NCBI GenBank assembly: GCA_004802725.1
Contig: SGPM01000225.1
Coordinates: forward strand, 1-45,477
Direction: 5' to 3'
From: Antrodiella citrinella
Lineage: Eukaryota > Basidiomycota > Agaricomycetes > Polyporales > Steccherinaceae
Length of the DNA stretch: 45,477 bases
Positions 11,560-22,160 of the stretch are shown piece after piece. The translations under genes and the position numbers were made by a program. Under the pieces are notes generated by a model that was not told the DNA's origin, made no database searches, and was given only the letters and a program-made list of their open reading frames with translations. Positions within the stretch are counted from its first letter, which is position 1. Every line of letters starts with the position of its first letter.

Positions 11560-12257
11560 TTAAGAGCAGGGCTTAGAGTGCGAACGCACCTCGAACCCCA
11601 CCATCCCGGTTTGACTGCACGATGCAATCATGCACACGACGCGGACGCCTTTCTCCGCCACTGGCACAGAAACAAGTGCAGCATACAATGCTGCCCATCC
11701 ATGAGAGACATCCGCATGATCGTATTCCGCAGCGACAGACATATATAGATGAAGTGTGAAGCGGGACAACGAAGTCGGAAGGGCTGATCTGTGGTGAAGA
11801 ATGTCGTTCCCTTGGGCCGAGTCGTTGCAGAAGTCAGGATCTCGACCAGCGAACGTTTGAATATGCAAGCTAGAAAGCACTTTGCACTGCGAGATGTCTA
11901 AGCCCTAGAATGGTGGCTGTCAAGTCAATCACGATAAATTGCAGATTTTAAGTCTCACGCACCGGTGATACACATCCGACCGTCAGACCGAGGTCGCGTA
12001 ACTTGGGTCCAAACTTTTTCAGTGTGAAGTCCGCACTCAGCCTTATGTTCATAAGAGTCACATGAATGAGCACATTCGAATTCGAAATGAGCCACGGCAT
12101 GCCATCACCATTAGGAGGGATGATAAGCGTCCCCACACTCGACCCATGTAAGTCAGCATTCGACGTGCAGAGTCGCAAGTCTTGCTTCGTGACTGCTGTT
12201 GTCACATCGAGTGTCAACGTACCGATGTTGCAGAACAAGCCGAGCACGTCCAGAAGC
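11560..12257 (-). pseudogene. 5'-truncated F-box-like gene copy
   Basis: The minus strand carries the last part of exon 2 (about 12257 to 11966) and a complete last exon (about 11560-11909). They are separated by an intron whose splice sites match those of the intact gene at 14180-15426. Recognisable shared segments include FGPKLRDLGLTVG and VSHGWAALYAALVSV. Homology to the intact copy stops abruptly at about 12257, equivalent to 14713. The F-box-like N-terminus and the first half of the LRR-like region are therefore absent, and WC-2-side sequence abuts. The remaining reading frame is still open, suggesting either a recent truncation or a retained short product. Confidence 0.75.
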
Positions 12258-12550
12258 TCGGAGCTCCAACCGACAAACAGACCTCAGTCTTGCATTCGAG
12301 AAGAAACAGCTCGCACGGGTCCGATCGAGAGCACGTTCGGCGCCTGTCCAAGCGCCTCGACTTGGACCCGCCCCCCATATTGAGCGTGTGCCGATTTGAG
12401 CCCGCCCCCTACGATGGCGATGGCTGCCAGTGGCCTCCTCCACTCTGCCCCACACCAGGCTCGCCATCGCCTGCCACGTCNCCGCCGTCGTCCGTCATCG
12501 TCCTTACCCCGTAACTCAGCGACACCGCCGAGCTTGCGTCGCCGTCTCCG
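12258..12550 (+). promoter_or_regulatory. Short promoter region of the WC-2-like gene
   Basis: Only about 290 bp separate the duplication breakpoint from the start codon of the WC-2-like gene. The stretch is GC-rich, contains a GCCCCGCCC-like run (12368-12376) and one ambiguous base (n at 12481). No clear TATA box is seen. Confidence 0.4.
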
Positions 12551-13892
12551 ATGACCTCCCTCGCCGGTGCCCTCTCCATGCCTCTCCCGGCCACCGCCTC
12601 TTCCTCCAGCTCCGCGACGCCCACAGAAGAGCCCGTGACTTCCTCAGACACTCCGCGGAACCCTCCTCCTGTGTTCGAGTTCACCAAGCGGAAGCGGTGG
12701 GCCGATCTGCTCGTCACGGAGCTTTCGGAGGCGATCATCTTCGTGCTCAGTCCCACGGCCAAGGTCTGGTATTGCGGCGCCGCTGTAGCGGATCTGTTGG
12801 GCTGGAGAGACGACGATGTCGTCGACAGAGAGTTCAGCGAATATGTCAATCGTGCGTCTCTTGCGTTTATTTTCTCTGTATACTCATATCAATCAATGAG
12901 ACTACAGAGGACGACATTGGGCCGTTCCATGCTGCCTTCCAACGATGCATCCATAACCGGAGCGAGCTGCTCACGTACATTCGGCTGAGGTGTAAACCAG
13001 CTTCCACAGCGCATAACGTTTCGCAAGACTTCCAGGCGTCAGCGAGCTCGTCTGTTAAGGAAGTCCTGTTCGAGATCAAGGGTTACCCACACTTCGTCCC
13101 CGACACCGGCGTCATCACCGAGTGCAAGTGTTTCTTCATGATGGCGAAACCATACCCCAGTCGCAATACAGCCATGTGCGTGTCAAACCACTCGTTCAAA
13201 CGCTCTTCTCTCATTCCACATTCTCATTAGGTTGAACACGTTCCTGGAACTCAAAATGGAGAATCAACGCCTCGAGGAACATCTCATGCACCTTCGCTCT
13301 CTCGCCGACAACCCCTCGTCCTCTGCCACCTCCGTCTCTACGCCCACCACCACCAACACCACAAGCACCTTTCCCCCTGCGTCCTATCTCACACCCTATA
13401 CCAATCCTGGTCCAGGCCCACAGCGCCCGTTCGGTTCCACACCGCCGAATCAGCAGTACATGAACCTCCCCGAACCGACGAGCTTCTACAGCGGGTCGTT
13501 CGAGGAGCTGCTACCGAGTCCGAGTAGCGTGCGGTTCGAGAATATGTTCACCTTGCCCCAACCGCCACCTCCCGGAGTATCTGCATCCGTGACGTCGAGC
13601 GGGAACGGGGAAGAAGATGCGGAGAGCGCGAAGAAGAAGCAGAAGAAGACGTATGGATTCGAGCAGTACGTGTGCGTGACCTGTGGGCGGACGGACTCGC
13701 CGGAGTGGCGCAAGGTATGCATGCATGTTTTGCTTTCGTATTCCCCGTGCTCATCTGTTCGTTTGTATTCAGGGCCCGAACGGACCGAAAACGCTATGCA
13801 ACGCATGCGGTCTTCGATGGGCGAAGACCGTCAAGACGCGTCGAGAGTCTGCTGCCTCAGTCGGAGCAGCGGGAGGCGGGGACGCGTCGTGA
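12551..13892 (+). CDS. White collar 2-like PAS/GATA photoreceptor subunit
   Basis: Four exons (12551-12851, 12908-13175, 13231-13714, 13773-13892) join to 391 codons including the stop. A PAS domain covers about residues 57-150 ([39 protein letters not shown]). The C-terminal GATA finger has Cys 338, 341, 360 and 363 with 18 residues between the pairs, the WC-2 spacing. An intron splits it directly after EWRK. Between them lies a low-complexity Ser/Thr/Pro linker. In fungi WC-2 pairs with the flavin-binding WC-1 to form the blue-light-responsive transcription complex, and this gene lacks a LOV-type flavin motif, as expected. It lies in the centre of the inverted duplication and is single-copy here. 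The family assignment is strong; the light role is inferred from the family. Confidence 0.9.
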
Positions 13893-14179
13893 ATCGCGAT
13901 TCTTGTTATTTTCTTGTTTGTTCATATACACATAAGGGTTGTTTTTTTGTCTTTTTTGTCGTCGGGATGGACATGTGTCTTTCTTTTTCTTGTAGAGGAC
14001 TTATATACTACGCTGTCGCTGTATTGTGAGCTTGTTCTTGATACACTCATCCCGGATTCCTTGGAGAGTGATGATCTTATCGATTAACGCAGATAGTGCT
14101 AAGCAAAGCGACACCATTGCCGCTGAACGTGCTATCGCCGTCGTGATTCGTGAAACGTTCAACGTTCAACGCGATTGCC

Positions 14180-15426
14180 ATGCAGCGGCCACAATCCGTG
14201 AGTAGTACACCTCTTCATGACTTTTCTGACTGGTTGACGTGGCCCACTAGTCTATCTCGATCTATCGCCGTGTGCCCTATGAGCTCTACGACGCCATATT
14301 CACGCACGTCGTCGACAAACGCTCGCTTGCGGCGTGCACGCTGATCTCCCGCGACTCGCTCGTCACAGCTCAACAGCACCTCTTCCGATCGATCACCATC
14401 AACCACCGAAATTCTGCAGAGTTTCTCGGCTTCGTGCGCTCGACCTCGCACCGGTCTCTCGCGCGGCATATCGAGGAGTTGAAGTTGAATGGCTCGCATA
14501 CGACGTTCAGTACGAGCTACTTCAGCACGGTTCTGGCCGACCTGCCCTCTCTTCGCCGCCTGGAGCTGATGTGTGTCGTATTGGAAACTACTACGGCGAG
14601 CACCATCGCGAATCCGAGCTCCCGATCTCCGCCGTCGTTCAAATTGGAAGAACTGTTTCTCAACGAATGTAGGACCAAGTTCTGGTGGTCGCAAGGAGCA
14701 CCGAGATGTGGGCTTCTAGACGTGCTCAGCCTGTTCTGCGACATCGGTACATTGACACTCGATGTGGCGACAGTGGTTGAACACTTTGGTGTCCGGGTTA
14801 CGGAACAAGAACAAGATTTACGATTCCGTACTTCGAAGGCTCTCTTAGATGAATTGAGCGTGGGGACACTTATCGTCCAATCTGGTGGTGGAAGCACGTT
14901 GTGGCTCATCTCGAGATCGAATATGCGCATTCAAGGCTCGACTCTTACGACCATAGGGCCAAGGAATTCGCTCATCGCACATCGTATTCTGGAAGTCTTC
15001 GGACCCAAGTTACGCGATCTCAGTCTGACGGTCGGACGTGTATCACCGGTGCGCGCGACTTGTAATCTGCCTATCACTTGATTGACTTGACCAACAAAAT
15101 TCTAGGGTTTAGACATCTCGCAGTGCAAAGCGCTCTCCAGATTGCGTATCCAGCAAGCCACTGGTCAAGATCCTACCTTCAAGAATGACTCGGAAGGGAG
15201 CGACATTCTTCGCCACATATCAGCCCTTCCGGCTTCGTTGTCCCATTTCACGCTCGATCTACGTGTCTCGGTGACTGCTGGATACGTTCACAAGGAGGTT
15301 TCTCATGGATGGGCGGCGCTGGATGCCGCACTTGTCTCCGTGGCGAAGAAAGGCGTCCACGTCGTGTGCATGATTGCCATGCCCGAGTGGCTACCGCTCT
15401 CGCTCAAGTCAGGTATTGTGCAGTGA
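14180..15426 (+). CDS. F-box-like domain protein
   Basis: Three exons (14180-14197, 14251-15048, 15106-15426) give 379 codons including the stop. The tiny first exon codes only MQRPQS and joins in phase 0 to a segment reading RRVPYELYDAIFTHV. It continues through SLAACTLISRDSLVTAQQHLFRSI, the usual N-terminus of Agaricomycete F-box-like proteins. The remainder is LRR-like, with repeated hydrophobic strands (LRRLELMCVVL, IGTLTLDVATVV, LRDLSLTVGRV). Such proteins usually supply substrates to SCF ubiquitin ligases. The partial copy at 11560-12257 is its inverted paralogue, about 75% identical over the shared last exon by eye. Confidence 0.8.
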
Positions 15427-16328
15427 AAACGAGATGGTGCGGTTCGAGGTGCGTTCGCGTTCCAAGCTCTGCGCTTAATTTACGAGGTGTTCATGCGTTC
15501 TGTTGAATAGGACTGTCGGGAGTCGTTTTCATCTATGTGATTCCACCACGGCGTACGGGTGTGGAATGATCATGTCTGGCAATACCTATCTGTGATGCCT
15601 GCTGATCCGGTTTCAGAGCCGCATCGTTGGACGGAGTTCAAGTTATTGATACGAAGCGTTAGAACGTATCTGGACGCATCATACACCTAACATTTCCACG
15701 AACCATCACAATGCCTTTGTTACGGTGTGATTCTGCATGATACGACCTCACTGTCGCACTCAAAAGAGTCGGCGAACGAGCTTGTTGCTGCTTTCGGAAG
15801 CTGCGTGCGACTTCGATTACAATTTAGCTGGGTCCAAGACTCCAAGGCGTCATTACAAGTTCAGTTTCGATTGTCACAGCGAGTACGTGCGTGCACTACA
15901 ACAGGGATTTGGCAGTACGCTACGTGGAGAGAATAAGTCCGTGATAGAAGGCCAGGAAGAGAACAAACTCGGGACAGAAAATAGGAGACGATGGTGTACG
16001 ACAGAGGATACTAGTAACGAAGATAGCAGGATATACGTGTGATAGAGATGTACTTACGACGATAGCTGATGAGAGAAATGCAACAAGGATAACAGGATGC
16101 ATGCGTGATGGAGATACTTACGACAATAACTGATGAGTAAAATGCGGTGAAAACAGAACAACAACACATGATGGAAAGAAACAGGGGGAAAGGAATCAGA
16201 CAGCTTCGAGCATATTCGTTACGGTCATTGACACACAGAGAGGGGTCCGGGTCGTCAAAGTGGGCTGAGGAAGAGCGGCGGATGCATGAGAGTTGGACTC
16301 GGACTCGGGCCCGGAGCTGAGGGGGCGA
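15427..16328. other. 3' intergenic region of the right arm
   Basis: No gene is seen. It mirrors 10823-11559 and contains the equivalent doubled GTCGTAAGTA segment at about 16020-16135. It lies between the convergent F-box-like gene and family copy 2. Confidence 0.6.
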
Positions 16329-18008
16329 CTACAATTCTGTGCTGAATAAAAACTCGAGGCCCGACTCGGACTCGAGGGTGTTCGGCCAGATCAGGTTATT
16401 GTCCTCGTCGAGGTTCGACAAGTTGAAGTTGTCACCAAGCATATCCGGCAGCTCAGCAGAGAAATTGAAGGGGTCGATGTCGCGTTTGTAACGCTTGGAA
16501 GGATTCTGCAGAGTATCGTCGTGAGCGAGAGGTGAAGAGATCGAATCAGAGAATCTTACCTCTTCAGCGGCGAGGTTTTGCAGGCGAGCGTCTTCAAATT
16601 CTGCATCCTCTTGATCGCTTCTAGTGCGCTTGAGAGAGCCTCCAGGGATACCCGAGTGATAACCCGAGTCGTCAGAGATACTGCAAAAGAGCCTGTCAGT
16701 GAAGCGCATTGACGACATCAGCACTGGCACAAGACACTCACGACTCTGAAGGTAGACGATAGCCAGAGGCTTCGCTTCCAAAATCATCAAACGTTGCACC
16801 ACGTTCCGACTCGTCTAGGTCCTGAGCGTCGTACATCCAAGGGCTACAAGTGAAAGCGCTTCAGAAAGGGAATGGGCAGATGCTGTAGGATGGGAACTCA
16901 CGACTCTTGGGAAGGGGAATACGAGACGACGCTCTGAGGAATGTCAAAAATCGCGGCCTCAAATTCGTTCTCACCGTCCTCGGGCTGGATGGCAAACTGA
17001 GGTGTGTCTGTGCTCGCAACGTCGAGTTCTTTCTCATTGTCCTCTGGCTCAATGGCAGTGCTACAAATGAAAGCGCGTCAGGACCTTGTGTGAGACATTT
17101 GACTTTGTAAACTCAACTCACCTCACCGCTCCGTACTCCGCCGTTTCACCACCAGAAACCTCAGCGGTTTCACCACCAGAAACCTCAGCGGTTTCACCAC
17201 CAGAACCCTCAGCGGTTTCACCACCAGAAACCTCAGTGGTTTCAACAGACTCAGGTACAGCAGCCAGCCTCTTAGCACGCGCAGTAGCATTCTTGAAGTG
17301 CTTCGGGGTGCGCATGTGCTTTGTTCTCGCGTCTGCCCTGCTGTAAAGATAAATCTGGTCAAAACGAATGAACGTCAACAGGATTCAAACGAACTTACGC
17401 AAACGTCGATATCCCACAATCTTCGCATCCCTCGATGGCTCGAGGGACCCGTGCAGTGGTTACCTCGGAGCCCATGAGCCACCTCATCATCAACAGATGG
17501 TGACCCTTCGTTGCCGTGCGTTGACAGTGGCTACGTCTCCAGCTAGACTCCGAGACATCTCGAGAGATGTCAACAACGTATATGTTTGATTTCTTCTTGC
17601 GAATTGGGAAGTGTACACAGTTAGGGCACACTTTGAGCTGAGAAGAAGCAAACAGCGTCAGATGACATGGCCAGATACACTCGAAGAGAGTCTCATGCTC
17701 CTACTCACCTTCTTCCCTGAAGCACCAGTCACCTCAATGGGAGTGACGTCGTATTTAGTGTTATCATGAGTGCATTTGCGTTGAATACTGGCAACGTCAC
17801 GGTCACCGAACAGCTCCTCCTTTGTGGCTTCGTCGACTGAACATCCTTCAGCCTCGATTTCGCAGAGTGTGCCGTCCTCGTCGAATGCAACAAACTTGCC
17901 ACGTATGATACGAACGTCGTGAAAAATCAGGTCGAGATATTCCGGGTCAACCGAAGACTCGGGCTGAGCTGGGGTTGGGATGCCACCGGGTGCGGAAGTA
18001 GGTACCAT
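16329..18008 (-). CDS. CPxCV family protein, copy 2 (right arm); function unknown
   Basis: Seven exons (17709-18008, 17399-17637, 17122-17340, 16902-17060, 16742-16843, 16560-16680, 16329-16505) join to 439 codons including the stop. Exon 2 opens LKVCPNCV at about residue 101, with SWRRSHCQR and a closing CEDC, the same CxxC/HC/CxxC layout as copy 1. Exon 3 carries a tandem SGGETAEV octapeptide repeat. Exons 4-6 are acidic, and exon 6 contains a DDSGYHSG segment aligned with DDSGYDS in copy 1. The last exon begins NPSKRYKR (NLS-like), then an acidic, hydrophobic tail. The protein is only about 35-40% identical to copy 1 by eye, although the two sit in an inverted duplication with much better conserved flanks. 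A nuclear role is inferred. Confidence 0.75.
17150..17247 (-). repeat. 24-bp coding minisatellite, about four units
   Basis: About four nearly identical 24-bp units, each containing TTTCACCACCAGAAACCTCAG on the plus strand, code for the octapeptide SGGETAEV in exon 3 of family copy 2. One unit differs by a single base (Val to Gly). Copy 1 lacks this array. Confidence 0.9.
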
Positions 18009-18169
18009 GGCTCGGACTTATCAACAACCAATACAGACTCGGAATACAAATCAGGAAGGAGGAGGAAGTGGGAAGAATGGGAGAGGAAAGGAACACGCCC
18101 TCAGGTAACCAACAGCAGATGACGGTTGAGGAAAGAGACGTGGCGGGAGGGTGGCTCAGGGTGCAGCGG

Positions 18170-18177
18170 CTTATATG
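18170..18177 (-). promoter_or_regulatory. TATA box of CPxCV family copy 2
   Basis: On the minus strand this reads CATATAAG in the same context (GAGGCATATAAGCCGC) as copy 1. It lies about 165 bp upstream of the start codon at 18008. Confidence 0.65.
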
Positions 18178-18637
18178 CCTCAACTTCCTGGAATGTTAAA
18201 TTACCTGATAGGTATATCTGTAGAGCGACAGTAGAAAGGAATAAGCTTCATGCGACAGTTATCAGTGAAATCTGAACTCAGAGAATTCAAAAATAGCTGC
18301 AGATATTACGCGCAGAGAAGAGGCGCCCGTCGGCCCTACCCCGCCACCGTGCAGAGTCCAGACGTTCCATTGGGGTGATGGGACATCGCGCATGGTCCGT
18401 TTACACGAGGATTATCTGGGAGTAAGGAAGGCAGTCCAAAGGCGGTCCCACCTCCGCGATAACCTGCACGATGATACAAAGGTCGTCGTCGTTTTGTGTC
18501 TCTTTGAGCTCGTTTTCAACGAAAGCCGGCTTACCGGAAGTTAGCGCGCATAGTGGCGGCCTCGTTTTACGTCGTTTGGAGATCATACGCGTTATAGGGA
18601 GTATTTGAGGCAGCGGAGACGATGGTGAGAAATTCAA

Positions 18638-18666
18638 AGAGCGTTCCGTAGATGTTTGGCCACGTC
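18638..18666 (-). promoter_or_regulatory. Shared upstream element, copy 2
   Basis: The plus strand contains GTTCCGTAGATGTTTGGCC followed by ACGTC, identical over about 24 bp to 37936-37959 and nearly identical to the reverse complement of 8642-8670. It lies 630 bp upstream of the family copy 2 start. Confidence 0.6.
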
Positions 18667-19017
18667 TTTATTTTTATCGGAGGTTATAAATACGTTTAGG
18701 GACAGTGCACGTCACAGAGGTTAAGGCAATATAAGAACCAGTTCTAGTGTGTATACTGTCCAATTGTTATTGTGTCACCGTGACGATCACAGTTCACACA
18801 GTCGTAACGCCGGCGTAACGCCGGCATCTCTTCCCACGCCATTTGGAGGAGACGTACCTCCCAAAAGCGGATGTACACGGGAAATGGTGGTCCGGGAGTC
18901 ATGACCTCGACAATGCTTTGTTTGTTGTACATGTGGTATGTAGATGTGTAGAAGATATGTAAATGAACCTACCAAAGGGTGGTATTTATTCTGTGAATGT
19001 CAACGACGAGCCACAGA
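18667..19017. other. Intergenic region
   Basis: About 350 bp lie between the outer edge of the right arm and the 3' end of the isovaleryl-CoA dehydrogenase gene. A small tandem CGCCGGCGTAACGCCGG repeat occurs near 18809-18824. No gene is seen. Confidence 0.4.
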
Positions 19018-20806
19018 TCACAACCCGCTGTTCTTGAACTGCTCGTTGAACTCCCGTCCAATCAACATTCGCCTGATCTCCTGCGTCCCCGCGCCGACGG
19101 CGTACAGTCTCGAGTCACGCACGATACGACCTACGGGGTAGTCTATGGCAACAGATCAAATTGTCAACAGAAAGGAACGGGGGGGGGGGTCATAAAATGG
19201 GGGAGGGGAGAGCGTACCGTTGATGTACCCATTCCCACCTAAACATTGCTGAGCCTCCACCGCGACCTCGATCGCCTTCTCAGTCGAGTACAAAATCGCA
19301 CCCGCGCAATCCTACCCACACACAAATCGCGTCAGCCAACCCAACCGCGCAATTCAAACCCGAGCGAAAAAGAGAACGTACCCTACGACTAACACTCCCC
19401 GCATCGCATGCCCGCGCGACAGCGTATACATACGATCTGGACGCGTTCATCGCGACGTACATGTCCGCGATCTTGCCCTGCATCAACTGAAACGTCCCCA
19501 CTGGCTGCCCGAATTGCTGGCGCTCGTGCACGTATGAGACGGCGTAGTCGAAGGCGGCTTGCATTAATCTTAGGTGGGATGTGATTGTCAAATTGGATGA
19601 AGGGAGGGCCCAGAATGGAGGTGGAAGAGACGTACCCGAGAGGACCACCGCTGAGGACGAGACGTTCTAGATCCAGACCGGACATGAGAACCGCAGCACC
19701 TCTGTTCACCTCTCCAAGGACGTTCTCTGCATCAAACTTATCCGTCATTGTCAAGTCTTATATGATTGCAAATATTAGTGTACCTTCTGGGACGAAACAG
19801 TCCTCGAATACGAGCTCACACGTATCGCTCCCACGCATCCCAAACTTGTCCAGTTTCTGGTGCGTCGAGAACCCGGCGAAGCCCTTCTCAATAATGAAAG
19901 CTGTGATACCCTTGGAGCCTTTTGTGGGTTCGGTCTTAGCGTAGACGACGAGTGTGGATGCAGTAGGTCCGTTCGTAATCCTGCCAAGTGGGTCGCTACT
20001 GAGAAACTATAGGATTGAGGCAGACGTGAGGGAGACGCACCAAAATTTGTTCCCTGTCAACTTGTATCCTCCGTCTACCTTGTCCGCTCTCAGCCTCATG
20101 CTCACGACGTCACTCCCACTTCCAGATTCTGACATGGCAAGACTCCCGACTTTCTTCCCGGATACGAGGTCTGGGAGGTACTTCTTCTTCTGCTCTGCAG
20201 TGCCCCATCTATGAATCTACCCACACCAAAAGCACAACCCACCAGTCAGTCACGCGTGAAGATCGTTGGCAAAAAGCGCGTCTTGAATTGAACATACCTG
20301 GTTGACACAGAGATTGGAATGCGCTCCATACGATAACGCAACAGAACCACTTGCACGCGAGAGCTCTTCCATAGCGAGCGTGTGGTTAAAGTACCCCAGA
20401 GACAGACCACCATAATCCGGAGACACGGTAATACCTAGCAGGCCCATATCTCCCATCTTCTCCCAAAGGTCCTGTGAAGTATGTGAGCTGACTTGGATGG
20501 ACATAAAAGGTACTAGACACCTACTGTAGGGAAGGTATTCGTCTTGTCGATCTCAGCTGCCCGTGGCGCGACCTCTTTCTGCGCGAACTCGGTGACTGCG
20601 TTCCGGAACTACCCATACCACGCGTCAGCACGAATATCACTCCTAAAGCCACAAGGTGTGCGTACCTCTGTCTGCTCCTCCGTCAACCCAGCAAGTTCTG
20701 TGTTATACAGAGACGTCGAGGCATGACGGCGTTGTACGAGTGGTGCTCCCTGGACCCGGCGAGCCTGACGACGGAGTGCGAAGCGTAGTGCAGACGAGAC
20801 GGACAT
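19018..20806 (-). CDS. IVD: Isovaleryl-CoA dehydrogenase, mitochondrial
   Basis: Nine exons (20666-20806, 20525-20608, 20298-20471, 20041-20216, 19784-19980, 19636-19726, 19382-19568, 19218-19311, 19018-19142) join exactly to 423 codons including the stop, the normal family length. The first about 30 residues are Arg/Ser-rich without acids, as in a mitochondrial presequence. FAD and substrate motifs are visible ([24 protein letters not shown]). The catalytic base typical of isovaleryl-CoA dehydrogenases is the Glu in [16 protein letters not shown], at about residue 278. The C-terminus carries [10 protein letters not shown] and [15 protein letters not shown]. It oxidises isovaleryl-CoA to 3-methylcrotonyl-CoA in leucine degradation, passing electrons to ETF. 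Intron 8 contains a run of ten G/C. No disruption is seen. Confidence 0.96.
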
Positions 20807-21179
20807 TCTGGCGTCCTTCGAGTTGGACGAGCCCAAGAAGTTGAAGAAGATGTTCAGAGCAGTTTGCCGCCCATTTCGGATCTTGACATGTCACATCGAG
20901 GTCGGGGGTTCGGGGGTCTTCCCGGGAGTGAGCCGCAGGATGGGGCGCAGGCCCCCGAGCACCAGCCGTCCATGTGGCCAAGCCTGTGCCAAAGCGTTCA
21001 AAAGAAGGAAATAGCGTCTTGAATAGGAAAGAATCTTCACCGATATGGTAATCGCGACCTGAGTGACGTCGGGCGTCGCACGCTAGTCACTATCACTGCC
21101 AGCGAGCGACGCGCTCGGGATCAAACTTCTACGAAACTTCCCCGTCCCTTGAGCATTATACGACGTCGAGAGCTGTCTT
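20807..21179. other. Upstream region of isovaleryl-CoA dehydrogenase
   Basis: About 370 bp before the dehydrogenase start codon hold its promoter and 5' leader. No exon is recognised. Similarity to the neighbouring tandem array begins near the right edge. Confidence 0.4.
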
Positions 21180-22160
21180 CGTCGACGCGGAAAGGTGCGT
21201 CAAAGCTCGATCTTGACTCATGGACGTGGCGAAGCGTCGCCGCGCTTTAGCCTCCCAGTCTGGGAGAACAATGCACTGACGACCGCACATAGCTGCTGTG
21301 CTGTCGTTTCAAGAGCGTTGCGGTTCATCCCCTGCGTGCCATAGGACATCAAGATTTGTCGTAGACGATGCCGAATACTGCATCAAACCGTTATCTTGAC
21401 TCGAGAATGTGTGCAACTTCCGGGGACATAGCAAAGCACCGCTGCCAGTACGCTTTGACCTGCGGGGCGACTCGAGGGTTCGGACAATCGGAGTGGCACG
21501 ACTGCCTGGGCTGCTGTAACCATGTCTATGGTACAAGGTCAGAAACCGTCTTGGTTGACGCAGAAAAGCCCGATTGTTCCTTGGGAACGCAGACGAAGAC
21601 GTACCCACGATGCGCCTGGCCGGCTCGTTTCCTCTGTTGAACGGGTTCTGCACCTCCTCTTCGTGTGGCCTTAGTGCGTCTCCGACGATTTCCCTGGGAT
21701 GCATACAGATTCCCAGGACCGAGAAAAGCACGCTTTGACCCGTGGGCCAACAGTCCACCTCGAAGGTTCAGACAATCGGAGTGGCACGACTGCTTAGGCT
21801 GCTGTAGCGATGTCTGTGATACACAATCAGGAAAGTCCGTGAATGTAGACAAGAACGTACTCGCGATGTGTCTGAACGTGTTTTCTCTATTGAACGGGCA
21901 CCATGCTTCCTTCTCAGATGGATTCCGGATCGCGTCCCCGACGACTACTCTGGGATGCATGCACATTCGGAAGACGTAGCAAGAACATCGCTGTGCTCTG
22001 GCCTCCAGTCTGGGAGAACAATGCAACCGTACAATCGGAGTGGCACGGCGGCTTTGCTGTTGTTCGTGTCCGGGTGTCGGAGGGCCACAGCACGTTTCGA
22101 GGGAACCTGTCCAGCAACTTCTTGTACGTCAACGACTTCCCCTCATCTTTGAAATCATGA
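21180..22160. repeat. Decayed tandem direct repeat array, unit about 270-290 bp
   Basis: A segment with GACAATCGGAGTGGCACGAC, then GCTGCTGTA and CCATGTCT or CGATGTCT, recurs at about 21483 and 21771. A shortened version occurs at about 22031 (CAATCGGAGTGGCACGGC). Other phases of the unit also recur. CAGTCTGGGAGAACAATGCA occurs at about 21258 and again at about 22007. ACGCTTTGACC occurs at about 21450 and 21730. CTGGGATGCAT occurs near 21695 and 21950. Copies are roughly 70-80% identical by eye. No protein frame is conserved across units, so this looks like noncoding repeat DNA between two divergent genes. Confidence 0.8.

Larger units (their letters stand above)
8642..12257. repeat. Left arm of an imperfect inverted duplication
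   Basis: Read in reverse complement, this arm matches 14713-18666. Conserved blocks, outer to inner, are: the 8642-8700 element; 8920-9000 with its mirror at about 18305-18390; the TATA region 9040-9157 with 18166-18260; the family gene; the 3' intergenic 10850-11300 with 15730-16175; and the F-box exons up to about 12257 with about 14713. Arms are about 3.6 and 4.0 kb, separated by about 2.45 kb containing the WC-2-like gene and the 5' part of the full F-box gene. Identity varies strongly between blocks, so this is an old duplication. Confidence 0.85.
14713..18666. repeat. Right arm of an imperfect inverted duplication
   Basis: This is the reverse-complement counterpart of 8642-12257. It starts inside exon 2 of the F-box-like gene and ends at the shared upstream element. 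It includes the 3' part of the F-box gene, the 3' intergenic region, family copy 2 and its promoter region. Confidence 0.85.

Noticed and set aside
8642..18666. Idea that the inverted arms are terminal inverted repeats of a large transposon
   Set aside because: The arms contain ordinary intron-bearing genes. No transposase is seen between them and no target-site duplication was found, so a segmental duplication fits better.
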